The notes: generated from the letters alone by a model not told the origin. 64,000 bases of DNA from an uncultured Nitrosospira sp. (GCA_900696515.1 CAADGK010000106.1:1-64000); one strand, 5' to 3'; numbered from the stretch's first letter, positions 26,770-35,752 are shown. Translations and numbers: made by a program.

Positions 26770-27852
26770 TCAGCTTCGCCAGCGAAGCGTGACTCGTTCT
26801 TTCAGCGGGTGATCGAATGGGCGCCCGGTCTGAACCGATTCGAGGTGGGCCGCCTTCAGCTTGTAGTACCATCGCGCGGGCATATCGGCATCGCCCAGAA
26901 ACATGGAGGAGGGCTTGTGACGAAGCCCCACCGCCAAATGCTTCATGGCCCGTTCATCCTGGCCCAAAAACATCTTGGTCAGCGTTCGAAAAATCACGTT
27001 GCCGAAGGGCAGCCAATGTAATCCACGCCAATAAGCCGAAAAATCAATGCGGCATTCCATATCGGAAACCGGCGTGGCCATTAACCGGTTGGCGAGCCAG
27101 ACCCTCCCACATTGCATCAGTTCGACCCGTTGATTCGGCAGAAGGAAGTCGATGGTGGTGCTCAGCGGCCCCCCGTAGATGCGCTCGATCCAGTGAAACG
27201 GCCCGCTGTTCTTTGCCGGCCGATGGGCGGTCATCCGGAAGCCGTGGGGAATCGGTTCGAAGACTTTCGTCTTTTCATGCATCTTCGCATCACTACGCCA
27301 CCACGAATGGACGTATGGTCCATGGACCGGATCGATGAGACCGATGACCCCATCATCGGGCGTGCACGTGTAGGTCAGCGAAATATGAAATGATTGCTTC
27401 GGCTCCGATGGAAGCGGCATTCGGGGAACCGGAGGTAACGGATCACAGTTCCCTCGTTCATCGGCGAGATACAGCCAAATCATCCCGTCCGCTTCTTGTG
27501 CCGGATAGGTTGCAACGCCGATCTTGTCGGTTTGCAAGGGTGTCCCCTCCGGCAGAGCAGGGATGCGGCGGCAGCGACCTCCCATATCGAATTGCCAGCC
27601 ATGGTACGGACACTCCACAAGCTTGCCGTCGAATCGGCCGCATGACAACGGCATGCCACGGTGAGGACAAAGGTCACGCATCGCTGCCAACGCACCTGTC
27701 CGATCACGGCAGAGAAGAATCGGCAGGTCCAGCATCTGTAATCCCGTCATCATGCCCGGGCGAAGCCGATGGCTAGGAACGGCGGGATACCAGAAACCCA
27801 AGAGAGGCGCACTTCGGGAAGATTGCACTTCGGGTAATGGTGGTTGGGTCAT
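26770..27852 (-). CDS. Rieske non-heme iron oxygenase, large subunit type
   Basis: The 360-residue protein has an N-terminal Rieske domain with the [2Fe-2S] ligands in CPHRGMPLSCG and CPYHGWQF (about residues 62-87), and a C-terminal catalytic domain with the mononuclear iron ligand pattern DPVHGPYVH (Asp, His, His). Its compact form recalls pheophorbide-a-oxygenase/vanillate-demethylase-like enzymes. No ferredoxin or reductase partner is adjacent, so electrons must come from elsewhere. The substrate is not known. The ATG at 27852 gives MTQPPLPEV; the extra upstream frame lacks features. Confidence 0.88.
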   Translation of the reverse strand: MTQPPLPEVQSSRSAPLLGFWYPAVPSHRLRPGMMTGLQMLDLPILLCRDRTGALAAMRDLCPHRGMPLSCGRFDGKLVECPYHGWQFDMGGRCRRIPALPEGTPLQTDKIGVATYPAQEADGMIWLYLADERGNCDPLPPVPRMPLPSEPKQSFHISLTYTCTPDDGVIGLIDPVHGPYVHSWWRSDAKMHEKTKVFEPIPHGFRMTAHRPAKNSGPFHWIERIYGGPLSTTIDFLLPNQRVELMQCGRVWLANRLMATPVSDMECRIDFSAYWRGLHWLPFGNVIFRTLTKMFLGQDERAMKHLAVGLRHKPSSMFLGDADMPARWYYKLKAAHLESVQTGRPFDHPLKERVTLRWRS

Positions 27853-28036
27853 TGCTGAAGCGGAAATCCACAAGAAGGCACTGCGTAATCGTTTGACGAC
27901 TATAACGGGGGGCAGGGGGCAGGTCAAGCAACGGACGGACCAGCGCGTCCCCGTTTCTTGACACTCTCAAGGAGCACATACTATTCTGTCCAAATATCAA
28001 GCTCACCGAGCCTTGTGTAGAGTGTGGGGTGACAAC

Positions 28037-28567
28037 ATGATTGCCACGCAGATCGAGCCGACGGCGACGTTGGCGCAGCTCCAAGAATCCAAGCCCGAGA
28101 GTGTCACCATCGTGTTGCTGAGTGGCGATATGGATCGCGCCATGGCCGCCTTCATCATTGCGACGGGTGCAGCAGCCATGGGAATGAAGGTGACGATGTT
28201 CTTTACCTTCTGGGGGCTGAACGCCATCCGCAGAAGGGGCGCCGCCAGTTCGGCAAAGGACTGGCTTCGCCGGATGTTTGGGCTACTCAATAGAGGCGGT
28301 GCCGACAGCCTTCCGTTGTCCCGCTTTCATATGGGCGGGTTAGGCACAATGATGATGCAGAAGGTGATGAAGCAAAATCGTATGCCGGATGTGCCGGAAT
28401 TAATGCAGACCGCCCTGGATCTGGGTGTGCATTTCATCGCGTGCACGACGACCATGGGCCTGATGGGCATTACCAAGGATACCTTGATCGATGGAATCGA
28501 CCAGTTCGCCGGTGTCACGACGTATCTGGCCGAAGCGAAGCAGGGTAGTGTTAATCTATTCATTTGA
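28037..28567 (+). CDS. DsrE/DsrF-like family protein (DsrE2 type)
   Basis: The 176-residue protein matches the DrsE_2 family: TIVLLSGDMDRAMAAFIIATGAAAMGMKVTMFFTFWGL, then FHMGGLGTMMMQKVMKQ, a central Cys in FIACTTTMGLMG, and an end TYLAEAKQGSVNLFI. DsrE2 proteins pass sulfane sulfur and are membrane-associated through the hydrophobic centre. The TusA gene directly downstream is the usual partner. The ATG at 28037 is chosen as the start. Confidence 0.9.
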   Translation: MIATQIEPTATLAQLQESKPESVTIVLLSGDMDRAMAAFIIATGAAAMGMKVTMFFTFWGLNAIRRRGAASSAKDWLRRMFGLLNRGGADSLPLSRFHMGGLGTMMMQKVMKQNRMPDVPELMQTALDLGVHFIACTTTMGLMGITKDTLIDGIDQFAGVTTYLAEAKQGSVNLFI

Positions 28568-28583
28568 GCTGAGAGCTCTCAGC
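28568..28583. repeat. 16-bp perfect palindrome between dsrE2 and tusA
   Basis: GCTGAGAGCTCTCAGC begins at the base after the dsrE2 stop codon and lies 20 bases before the tusA start. It could form a hairpin that affects the relative expression of the two genes. Confidence 0.6.
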
Positions 28584-28603
28584 CGAGAGCGAGGGATATC
28601 TTC

Positions 28604-28849
28604 ATGATGCAGGCCGATGTCAAACTCGATACCTTAGGGTACTTTTGTCCCATGCCGATCATTCTGACGTCGAAGAAGATCAAAGAGCTGGCCTTGGGCC
28701 AGGTGTTGGAGGTCGTCTCCGATGATGAAGGCATCAAGAAGGACATGCCGGCTTGGTGTGAAACTACGGGTCATCAGATGGTAGGGCTGGAAGAGGAACA
28801 GGCAAAGTCCGGGCGAATTTATAAAGCCTTCGTCAAAAAAACGAAATAA
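28604..28849 (+). CDS. TusA-family sulfur carrier protein
   Basis: The 81-residue protein has the TusA fold signature LDTLGYFCPMPIILTSKKIKEL with the sulfur-carrying Cys in CPMP, and WCETTGHQMVGLEEE at the end. TusA accepts persulfide sulfur for tRNA thiolation, cofactor synthesis or sulfur oxidation. Pairing with DsrE2 36 bases upstream suggests a sulfur-trafficking role rather than tRNA thiolation alone; that is inference. Confidence 0.92.
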   Translation: MMQADVKLDTLGYFCPMPIILTSKKIKELALGQVLEVVSDDEGIKKDMPAWCETTGHQMVGLEEEQAKSGRIYKAFVKKTK

Positions 28850-28882
28850 ACCCGACCTTTTTCGAGATCGACCAGAACTGAA

Positions 28883-28916
28883 GCCGGAAGGACCAGACCA
28901 AGTCCTCCGGCTTTTT
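28883..28916 (+). terminator. Rho-independent terminator after tusA
   Basis: GCCGGAAGGAC and GTCCTCCGGC form a GC-rich stem with one bulged base and an ~8-base loop, followed by TTTTT (28912-28916). It ends the dsrE2-tusA transcript before the ftcD-type gene starting at 28939. Confidence 0.8.
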
Positions 28917-28938
28917 CGTTTGAGCTCAGACAGATGGC

Positions 28939-30405
28939 ATGGATCACATCGTTGAATGTGTGCCTAACTTCAGTGAAGGCCGGAATCGAGCCACCGTTCA
29001 AGCCATACTTGACGCGGTGACCTCGACGTCCGACGTCGTGTATTTGGACCACTCGATGGATCCAGACCACCATCGAGCCGTCCTGACCTTCTGTGGAACC
29101 CCGGAGGCGGTTGTCGAGGCGGCTTTCCGTGCGATCCGTACCGCAACCGACCTCATCGATTTGCGCAGTCATGCCGGCGTACATCCTCGCGTGGGAGCAA
29201 CGGATGTCGTACCTTTTATTCCAATTAAGGGTACGACGATGGACGAGTGTGTCCGGCTTGCCGGACGACTCGGATCACAGGTCGGACGTGAGCTGGAAAT
29301 TCCCGTCTTCTTGTACGAACGGGCCGCGAGTCGAGCCGATCATGCCTCCTTGGAAGCAGTCCGACGCGGGGGCCTTGATGGATTGGCGTTCCGAATGGCA
29401 TCCGATCCCGATTGGGCTCCTGATTTTGGTCCGACTCGACTCCATCGGACTGCCGGAGCCATCGTCATCGGCGCCCGGCCACCACTCATCGCCTACAACG
29501 TGAACCTCCTCTCCACCGAAGTGGACAAGGCTCGTGCCATCGCCCGCACCGTCCGCCACTCGAACGGAGGACTCCCCCATGTCAAAGCAATCGGCGTCGA
29601 GTTACCCACTCGGAGGATGGTCCAGGTCGCCATGAATCTGACCGATTATTGCGTGACATCCATCCTCACCGCATTTCAGGCAGTCACAGTTGAAGCAGAA
29701 AAACGTGGGATTTCGGTGGCGGGCAGTGAACTGATCGGATTGATCCCGCAGGCGGCGTTGGAGCAAGCTGCGGTGGCTTCGCTCACGTTGGAACGATTCG
29801 ATCCATCTCGCGTCCTGGAAAGGAGAATTGCCGAGGCCATGGGCGAAAAGGACACATCCGATCAAACCATCGAGGGTTTTCTGAACGCGGTTTCCGATTC
29901 CAAACCGACTCCCGCGGGCGGAAGCGTCGCGGCGCTTGTCGGCGCATTAGCGGCTTCGTTGGGAGTCATGGGCGCACGCCTTGTCAAACAATCCGATGGA
30001 GAAACAACCCTTCTGCAACTGAGTCGGAGACTATACAAACTCGTTCAAGCAGATGCATCAGCCTATAAGGCCTTGTTGAAGGCTCACAAAATTCAGAAAG
30101 ACCAACCGGATCGGCCCGCTACAATTTCGACCGCCCTCCTCAAGGCTACAGAAGTCCCTCTGGAAATTGCAGAAAGAGCTTGCGAAGTCGCACGGGTCCT
30201 TCATGGCTTGCGACAGGTGGTCAAGCCGGCAGTCTATTCAGACCTTACCGTGGGTATGATCCTGGCCCTTGCAACCGTTGAAGCCGGACTTTTCACAGCA
30301 CAAATAAATGTAAAACTTTCGTCAAATCAGTCAGTTATGGAACCACCCCAAGCAAAAATCATAAAGATACGCGAAAGTCTTGAGGAGCTGAGGAGGTTAT
30401 GCTAG
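28939..30405 (+). CDS. ftcD: Bifunctional glutamate formimidoyltransferase / formimidoyl-THF cyclodeaminase
   Basis: The 488-residue protein joins two enzymes. Residues 1-300 are the formiminotransferase (VECVPNFSEGRN, DHHRAVLTF, DLRSHAGVHPRVGATDVVPFIP). Residues 310-488 are the four-helix cyclodeaminase (FLNAVSDSKPTPAGGSVAALVGALAASLGVM). Together they transfer a formimino group from N-formiminoglutamate to tetrahydrofolate and release ammonia, giving 5,10-methenyl-THF. No histidine-degradation genes are nearby, so it may serve folate or one-carbon metabolism alone. Confidence 0.93.
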   Translation: MDHIVECVPNFSEGRNRATVQAILDAVTSTSDVVYLDHSMDPDHHRAVLTFCGTPEAVVEAAFRAIRTATDLIDLRSHAGVHPRVGATDVVPFIPIKGTTMDECVRLAGRLGSQVGRELEIPVFLYERAASRADHASLEAVRRGGLDGLAFRMASDPDWAPDFGPTRLHRTAGAIVIGARPPLIAYNVNLLSTEVDKARAIARTVRHSNGGLPHVKAIGVELPTRRMVQVAMNLTDYCVTSILTAFQAVTVEAEKRGISVAGSELIGLIPQAALEQAAVASLTLERFDPSRVLERRIAEAMGEKDTSDQTIEGFLNAVSDSKPTPAGGSVAALVGALAASLGVMGARLVKQSDGETTLLQLSRRLYKLVQADASAYKALLKAHKIQKDQPDRPATISTALLKATEVPLEIAERACEVARVLHGLRQVVKPAVYSDLTVGMILALATVEAGLFTAQINVKLSSNQSVMEPPQAKIIKIRESLEELRRLC

Positions 30406-30477
30406 ACTCCGCGGCTGCATTGTGACGAACCATCACCAACAGGCTGAATTGGCCTGAGAAAGTCGGTAGTTAGCCGG

Positions 30478-30672
30478 ATGGAAATCAAGGTCTTCAACAA
30501 CAACGTTGAAAAAGCACTGAAAGTTGCCAAAAAAAAGCTCGCAGGCGAAGGCCTGTTTCGTGAGCTCAAGCGTCGCCGTTTTTATGAGAAGCCCAGTGTG
30601 AGGAAGAAGGCCAAGCAACGCGAGGCCCAGCGGCGCCGTCAGAAGTGGTTGTCAAAGCGGAAACCTGAGTAG
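30478..30672 (+). CDS. rpsU: 30S ribosomal protein bS21
   Basis: The 64-residue basic protein starts MEIKVFNNNVEKALKVAKKKL and continues GLFRELKRRRFYEKPSVRKK, the standard bS21 sequence, ending in a lysine/arginine-rich tail. It is part of the small subunit near the anti-Shine-Dalgarno end of 16S rRNA. Stands between ftcD and nth, all in one direction. Confidence 0.97.
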   Translation: MEIKVFNNNVEKALKVAKKKLAGEGLFRELKRRRFYEKPSVRKKAKQREAQRRRQKWLSKRKPE

Positions 30673-30737
30673 AGACGCCCTCAGGGCTCTTCTAATCCCT
30701 TCCGTAGCCTCCTCTCTCCATTCGTGCCCGCGCCCCT

Positions 30738-31397
30738 ATGCGTCAGGAGCAGATCCATGCCGCCGTCCGCATCCTCAAGCGGGAGATTCGCCGTTGGCAG
30801 GAACCGGTCGTCGGCGTGGTCGCCAAGGAATCGAACCGCGATCCCTTCTTGATTCTTATTTCCACCCTTATCAGTTTACGAACCAAGGACAAGACAACCC
30901 GAGAAGCAGGCGACCGACTCTTTGCGTTGGCGCGTACCCCTGCCACAATGCTGCAGCTGCCGCTGAAGAAGATCGAACAGGCAATTTATCCAGCCGGGTT
31001 CTATCGGACTAAGGCCAAGTCGATTCACGAGATCTGCCGGCGATTGCTGGATCAGTACGGCGGCAAGGTCCCGGACTCCATCGATGAACTGGTCAGCTTA
31101 CCGGGAGTCGGGCGGAAAACGGCGAATCTCGTGGTCACGATCGGATTTGGGAAACCGGGAATCTGTGTCGATATTCATGTACACCGCATCAGCAACCGCT
31201 GGGGCTACATCAAGACCAAGACGCCGGAAGAATCGGAAAACGCCCTCCGCCGAACACTACCGAAACAGTACTGGATCATTTACAACGACCTTCTCGTGCC
31301 CTATGGACAAAACCTCTGTCTTCCTGTGTCGCCCCTATGCAGCACTTGCAAGTTGACAGACTTGTGCGACCAAGTGGGAGTCACGAGAAGTCGTTAG
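30738..31397 (+). CDS. nth: Endonuclease III
   Basis: The 219-residue protein has the HhH-GPD fold: LISLRTKDKTT, the helix-hairpin-helix LPGVGRKTANLV with catalytic Lys, the catalytic Asp in VDIHVHRISNRWG, and a C-terminal four-Cys [4Fe-4S] loop CLPVSPLCSTCKLTDLC. It removes oxidised pyrimidines and cleaves the abasic strand in base excision repair. The 'SLRTKD' segment replaces the more common 'SAQTTD'. It ends at an iterated-word hairpin. Confidence 0.95.
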   Translation: MRQEQIHAAVRILKREIRRWQEPVVGVVAKESNRDPFLILISTLISLRTKDKTTREAGDRLFALARTPATMLQLPLKKIEQAIYPAGFYRTKAKSIHEICRRLLDQYGGKVPDSIDELVSLPGVGRKTANLVVTIGFGKPGICVDIHVHRISNRWGYIKTKTPEESENALRRTLPKQYWIIYNDLLVPYGQNLCLPVSPLCSTCKLTDLCDQVGVTRSR

Positions 31398-31398
31398 C

Positions 31399-31472
31399 GG
31401 TAAGGAGTAAATGGTGAGGGGTGATTTGGTTGATTCTGTAAACCCCTTACGCCTCACCCCTACCCCCTCACC
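31399..31472. repeat. Iterated-word inverted repeat between nth and the second dsrE gene
   Basis: Left arm GGTAAGGAGTAAATGGTGAGGGGTGA (31399-31429) and right arm CCCCTTACGCCTCACCCCTACCCCCTCACC (31443-31472) are built from the same words as the elements at 13791 and 20775. It fills the gap between two convergent genes and could terminate both. Confidence 0.7.
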
Positions 31473-31474
31473 TG

Positions 31475-31894
31475 TCAAATAAACAGCTTCGTCTCCGCCT
31501 CAGCTGTCAAAGACAGAATCGCGGGCAGACCCAACACTTCATCGACGTTCCGTTCGACCGCACCGGCATCCACTCCCATATATTCCAGGCCGGCGCTGCA
31601 GGCGATTAGCCGGAGCTTCCCGACGTGCTTGGCATCCTGAAACATTTCTGAAATCTTGGGCACGTTCTTTTCTTTGAGGAGTCGGGCGACCTCCTCGGCC
31701 GACCCTGCATACTCCGGCGGAAAGTCGATCTCATCGATCTTGCCTTCGGCCAGCTTTTTGATCGTCCAAAATAACAACACCACGATCACATCCTTGCCCA
31801 TCGCGGCAGCCGTCATGCCGAGCGTCGCGACCTGATGCAATTTATCGTAGGTCGCGTTGTGGGCAAAAATAACAAACTTCGGTTTGGTCGACAT
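31475..31894 (-). CDS. DsrE-family protein
   Basis: The 139-residue protein is a single DsrE-like domain: FVIFAHNATYDKLHQVATLGMTAAAMGKDVIVVLLFWTI, a helical insert, and KLRLIACSAGLEYMGVDAGAV with the Cys expected in the sulfur-carrying position, closing with EAETKLFI. It shares the overall plan with the DsrE2 protein at 28037 but is shorter and more soluble. A small exported-protein gene precedes it by three bases. Confidence 0.88.
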   Translation of the reverse strand: MSTKPKFVIFAHNATYDKLHQVATLGMTAAAMGKDVIVVLLFWTIKKLAEGKIDEIDFPPEYAGSAEEVARLLKEKNVPKISEMFQDAKHVGKLRLIACSAGLEYMGVDAGAVERNVDEVLGLPAILSLTAEAETKLFI

Positions 31895-31897
31895 GGT

Positions 31898-32227
31898 TTA
31901 CTTCTTCCGTACCCTGGCTTTCACGCTGTTGATATAGTCCGTAATCGCAGCATCAACGTCATCGGCTGTCATGGGACGATCATGCGTTTCACTCTCGTCG
32001 ACAAGATAGCGTTCATGATCTTTTTCCTGCTTTAGAATGACGGCGTTGTCAGGGGTCACCTCAATCAACATAAACCATTCCTTCGCCCCTTGTGAGAGCA
32101 CCACCTGCTTGCCGGCTCCCTTTCTGGTGATCTCAATCTGAAGCCCATCATCCGTTTCCGTCGAGGACCATGCTCCGCTTGCAAACGACATCGCCCCAAT
32201 GACGACCGTCAAGATACCGAGGAGCAT
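31898..32227 (-). CDS. Hypothetical exported protein
   Basis: The 109-residue protein begins MLLGILTVVIGAMSFASGAWS, a signal peptide or membrane anchor. The remainder is charged, with WFMLIEVTPDNAVILKQEKDHERYL. I recognise no family. The stop is three bases before the dsrE start, so the two are probably co-transcribed. Confidence 0.7.
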   Translation of the reverse strand: MLLGILTVVIGAMSFASGAWSSTETDDGLQIEITRKGAGKQVVLSQGAKEWFMLIEVTPDNAVILKQEKDHERYLVDESETHDRPMTADDVDAAITDYINSVKARVRKK

Positions 32228-32373
32228 TACAGCTTTGGGATTCACCTGGCACCACACCGCCGGGGACAATTCACGACGACTCGATTATAGCGGGCAGGGG
32301 CGACTCCGTAAACCATCGAGATCTATCTCGTTTACCTTGAGGGGCACGTGAACCCATGTTAGGATGCCGCCCG

Positions 32374-32805
32374 ATGGATGGACTCATTGCAACGGTTGAG
32401 CAATACATCTCCACCGAAACACTCGTGACCCTGACGGCCCTCTCGATCGTCTTTTTCGTCGGGTCGTTGATCGCCATCCCCTTCATCCTGGTCAGGTTGC
32501 CGACAGACTTTTTTGACACGCGTGTACCAAGACGCTGGATGGAAAATCATCACCCGGTGCTTCGACTCCTCGGTCATCTTGCGAAGAATGTGGTCGGCGC
32601 GATCTTCGTGTTTGCCGGATTCTTGATGCTCTTCCTCCCAGGTCAGGGCATTCTGACCATGTTAATCGGGATCACAATGCTGGACTTCCCCGGCAAGCGC
32701 AAACTCGAAGCCAAGATGATCGGCCAACCCGCCGTCCTCAACGCCATCAACGGGATGCGCGAGAAATTCGGGAAGCCACCACTCATCATTGCACCAAACC
32801 CATAG
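32374..32805 (+). CDS. PGPGW-type small membrane protein
   Basis: The 143-residue protein has two or three membrane segments: LTALSIVFFVGSLIAIPFILV (about 15-38) and VVGAIFVFAGFLMLFLPGQGILTMLIGITML (about 72-102). The LFLPGQGILTMLIG part resembles the PGPGW motif of small putative transmembrane proteins of unknown function. An ATG at 32356 is an alternative start. It lies before polA, separated by a hairpin element. Confidence 0.75.
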   Translation: MDGLIATVEQYISTETLVTLTALSIVFFVGSLIAIPFILVRLPTDFFDTRVPRRWMENHHPVLRLLGHLAKNVVGAIFVFAGFLMLFLPGQGILTMLIGITMLDFPGKRKLEAKMIGQPAVLNAINGMREKFGKPPLIIAPNP

Positions 32806-32806
32806 A

Positions 32807-32873
32807 AGCCATCAGCTCTCAGGTGTCAGCCATCAGAAAAAGAGCCCTGACGAGCTGACTGCTGATAGCTGAG
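32807..32873. repeat. Iterated-word inverted repeat before polA
   Basis: Left arm AGCCATCAGCTCTCAGG plus TGTCAGCCATCAG (32807-32836) faces right arm GAGCTGACTGCTGATAGCTGAG (32852-32873). It has the same construction as the G-rich elements but a different word (AGCCATCAG). It ends 17 bases before the polA start codon. Confidence 0.6.
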
Positions 32874-32890
32874 CCCTGTAAGCTAGACAT

Positions 32891-35539
32891 ATGACATCAC
32901 CACGCCCCACTCTGTATTTGATCGACGGCAGTGCGTACATCTATCGCGCCTTTTTTGCCCTGCCGGCCCTTAACAACTCCAAAGGCCTCCAGACCAACGC
33001 GGTTTATGGATTCATGACCACCCTCCTCAAGATCATTCGCGAACATCGACCCGATGGTCTGGTCGTGGCATTCGATGAGAAGGGGCCGACACTCCGGCAC
33101 GAGGAATTCAAAGAGTACAAGGCACAACGCCCACCGATGCCGGACGGGATGAAAGCCCAGATCCCGTACATTCATCGCGTGGTCGAGGCATTGAATATCC
33201 CTGCTGTGAAGCAAGTCGGCTACGAAGCCGATGATCTGATCGGGACCCTAGCTCGCCAAGCAGAACAGGCCGGCCACGATGTCGTCATCGTCACCGGTGA
33301 TAAAGACATGCTCCAACTCATCACGCCGCATGTGCGCATCTACGATCCGGTGAAAGACAAATGGTCCAGCGATGCGGAATGCATCGCCAAGTTCGGCGTC
33401 GAACCAGGACGTGTCGTCGAAATCATGGGATTGATGGGCGACAGCAGCGATAACATCCCTGGAGTAAAAGGCATCGGCGAGAAAACTGCCATGAAACTCA
33501 TCTCTCAGTTTGGAACCATCGATGAGCTGCTTCGCCGCCTCGACGAGGTGACACCCACGCGCATCAAGACCCTTCTGACCGACCAGGCGGACAATGCCAG
33601 ACTGAGCCGGAAACTCGCGACCATCGACACCCAGAGCCCGGTGGAATTCCATCCTGAATCCTATCGGATCAAGCCACCGCATGACGAACAACTTGCCGAG
33701 CTGCTGCGTGAACTCGAGTTCACGTCGCTGCTGAAGAGTCTTCAGCCGTCGCCTAAACAGGCGGAGACGAAAACCCCGGTGCCGGTCATAATTGAAGATG
33801 AGTCAGCCGCACAGCGGTTTGCTGACAGCTTGCCCCAAAACACTCCGCTCGCCGTGCACTGTCTCTTTGCAGGACATCCAGGAGTTCATGCCGATCTGAA
33901 AGGCCTCGCCCTCTCGAGTGGTGGCCACACCACCTTCGTCCCGATCGACATCCACGCCTATATGCGACCGATCATGCCCCTCCTTCACGATCCGCAGAGA
34001 ACCAAAGTGGTGCACGACCTGAAAGCGACCCTCTTGGCCTTACATCGCCTCGGCGTGACCCTGGCACCGCCCTATGTCGACGCCATGGTTGCGGACTATC
34101 TGCTCAATCCCAACCGGCGGGACCATAGCCTTGAAACGATCGCCATGGAGCGGTTGGGTGAGCGGTTTGGATCAGACAAGGGGCAGCAGGCCCAACCGCA
34201 ATCGCTCTTTGATGTCGATACCGGATCCCGAGACCACGCGACAGAAGCCGCTTCATGGTTGGTCAAACTCGAGCCCATCCTGTCGAACCAGTTGACGGAA
34301 CATGGAAGCCTGCCCCTCTTTACCGATGTTGAGATGCCACTCATTCCCGTCCTGGCAGACATCGAACGGAATGGGTTCTTACTCGATGTTGAAGGGCTAC
34401 ACATATTGGGTAAAGAGCTCGAACGGGAACTCGACCGCATGATGGAAACAATCGCCGGGCTCGCCGGGGGTGAGTTCAATATTAATTCACCCAAACAGCT
34501 GACCACGGTCCTATTCGAGAAGCTCGGCCTAAAACCCCTGCGGAAGACCAAGACCGGGTATTCCACCGATGAAGACACCCTGACGCAACTAGCATCGCAA
34601 CATGATCTACCTGCACAAATCCTGAGCTACCGCAGTCTCAGCAAACTCAAGTCCACCTATGTTGATGCCCTTCCGGAACTCGTCAGGCCGGAGACAAAAC
34701 GCCTCCACACATCGTTGAACCAGACCGTTGCCGCAACTGGACGGCTTTCATCGACTGATCCGAATCTGCAGAATATCCCCGTCAAAGGCGACTATGGCCT
34801 GCGTATTCGTGAAGCCTTCATCGTGCCCAAAGGCCATGAACTGCTCTGCGCCGACTACAGCCAGATCGAGCCACGTATCCTCGCCCATCTGTCACAAGAC
34901 CCGAGACTACTCTCAGTCTTTGCCAAGGAAGAAGACATTCACATGGCCACCGCCATGGAAATCTTTGGCCTCCCCTCCAGTCAGATCACGAGAGACATGC
35001 GCCGCGCAGCCAAGACCGTCGTCTTCGGCATCGTCTATGGGATCAGCCCGTTCGGTCTTTCCCAAAACCTCGGCGTGCCCCAGCCGGAGGCAAAGAAATA
35101 CATCGAGACGTTCTTTGAACGGTTCGCCGCCGTACGGGCCTTGATGGATCGCAATATCGCTGAAGGACGAGAAAAGGGCTACACCACCACCATCCTTGGC
35201 CGCCGCCGACCGATTCCTGAATTGCAAAGTGGAGATCCCACACAACGAGGTTTCGGTGAGCGCATGGCCGTCAACAGCCCAATCCAAGGCTCCGCAGCAG
35301 ATTTGATCAAAGTCGCCATGATCAACGTCCACAAGACGCTCCACAAAGAACTCCCCCACGTGAAGATGATCCTCCAAGTCCACGACGAATTGATCTTCGA
35401 AGTGCCGGATCATGATCTGGAGGAAGCAAAGCGGTTGGTGAAGCAGGAGATGGAAGGCATCGGCAAGCAGCTCGGCCTATCAGTCCCACTCAAAGTCGAT
35501 CTCGGCGTCGGCAAAAACTGGCGTGTAGCGCATCCGTAG
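32891..35539 (+). CDS. polA: DNA polymerase I
   Basis: The 882-residue protein has all three parts of PolA. The 5' nuclease (1-290) shows YLIDGSAYIYRAFFA, GYEADDLIGTLA, VTGDKDMLQLI and GDSSDNIPGVKGIGEKTA. The central 3'-5' exonuclease fold (about 300-470) lacks the catalytic DxE pattern where it should be (PLAVHCLFAGHPGVHADLKG), so proofreading is probably lost, as in Taq-type enzymes. The polymerase domain has TGRLSSTDPNLQNIP, motif A DYSQIEPRILAHL, motif B RRAAKTVVFGIVYG and motif C VHDELIFEV. Motif A has Pro where most PolA have Leu. Confidence 0.97.
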   Translation: MTSPRPTLYLIDGSAYIYRAFFALPALNNSKGLQTNAVYGFMTTLLKIIREHRPDGLVVAFDEKGPTLRHEEFKEYKAQRPPMPDGMKAQIPYIHRVVEALNIPAVKQVGYEADDLIGTLARQAEQAGHDVVIVTGDKDMLQLITPHVRIYDPVKDKWSSDAECIAKFGVEPGRVVEIMGLMGDSSDNIPGVKGIGEKTAMKLISQFGTIDELLRRLDEVTPTRIKTLLTDQADNARLSRKLATIDTQSPVEFHPESYRIKPPHDEQLAELLRELEFTSLLKSLQPSPKQAETKTPVPVIIEDESAAQRFADSLPQNTPLAVHCLFAGHPGVHADLKGLALSSGGHTTFVPIDIHAYMRPIMPLLHDPQRTKVVHDLKATLLALHRLGVTLAPPYVDAMVADYLLNPNRRDHSLETIAMERLGERFGSDKGQQAQPQSLFDVDTGSRDHATEAASWLVKLEPILSNQLTEHGSLPLFTDVEMPLIPVLADIERNGFLLDVEGLHILGKELERELDRMMETIAGLAGGEFNINSPKQLTTVLFEKLGLKPLRKTKTGYSTDEDTLTQLASQHDLPAQILSYRSLSKLKSTYVDALPELVRPETKRLHTSLNQTVAATGRLSSTDPNLQNIPVKGDYGLRIREAFIVPKGHELLCADYSQIEPRILAHLSQDPRLLSVFAKEEDIHMATAMEIFGLPSSQITRDMRRAAKTVVFGIVYGISPFGLSQNLGVPQPEAKKYIETFFERFAAVRALMDRNIAEGREKGYTTTILGRRRPIPELQSGDPTQRGFGERMAVNSPIQGSAADLIKVAMINVHKTLHKELPHVKMILQVHDELIFEVPDHDLEEAKRLVKQEMEGIGKQLGLSVPLKVDLGVGKNWRVAHP

Positions 35540-35752
35540 AGTTGCAGTCCGGCGTAATTTCCGTGCAGAATTGCGAAGCTACCGAGATCTTGCCAGGCAA
35601 AGCCGTTACATGAGCGAATCTCTATAAAGACTCCCTATTCCCAGCTTTTAGCCTCAATATTGCATTAGGATCTGACCCCACCAACAACTTTTCCGAAAAG
35701 CCCTGCCCCCCAATCCCACAAACGTGGCCTACCAGGTTTTCGGCATTGTCAA
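35540..35752. other. Spacer at a base-composition boundary
   Basis: After polA the sequence shifts to AT-rich. It contains the string AGGATCTGACCCC (35668-35680), similar to GGGGTCAGAC at 38228-38237 in the opposite orientation; such strings often occur near remnants of REP-type or IS200-like elements, but no transposase is present. Confidence 0.35.
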
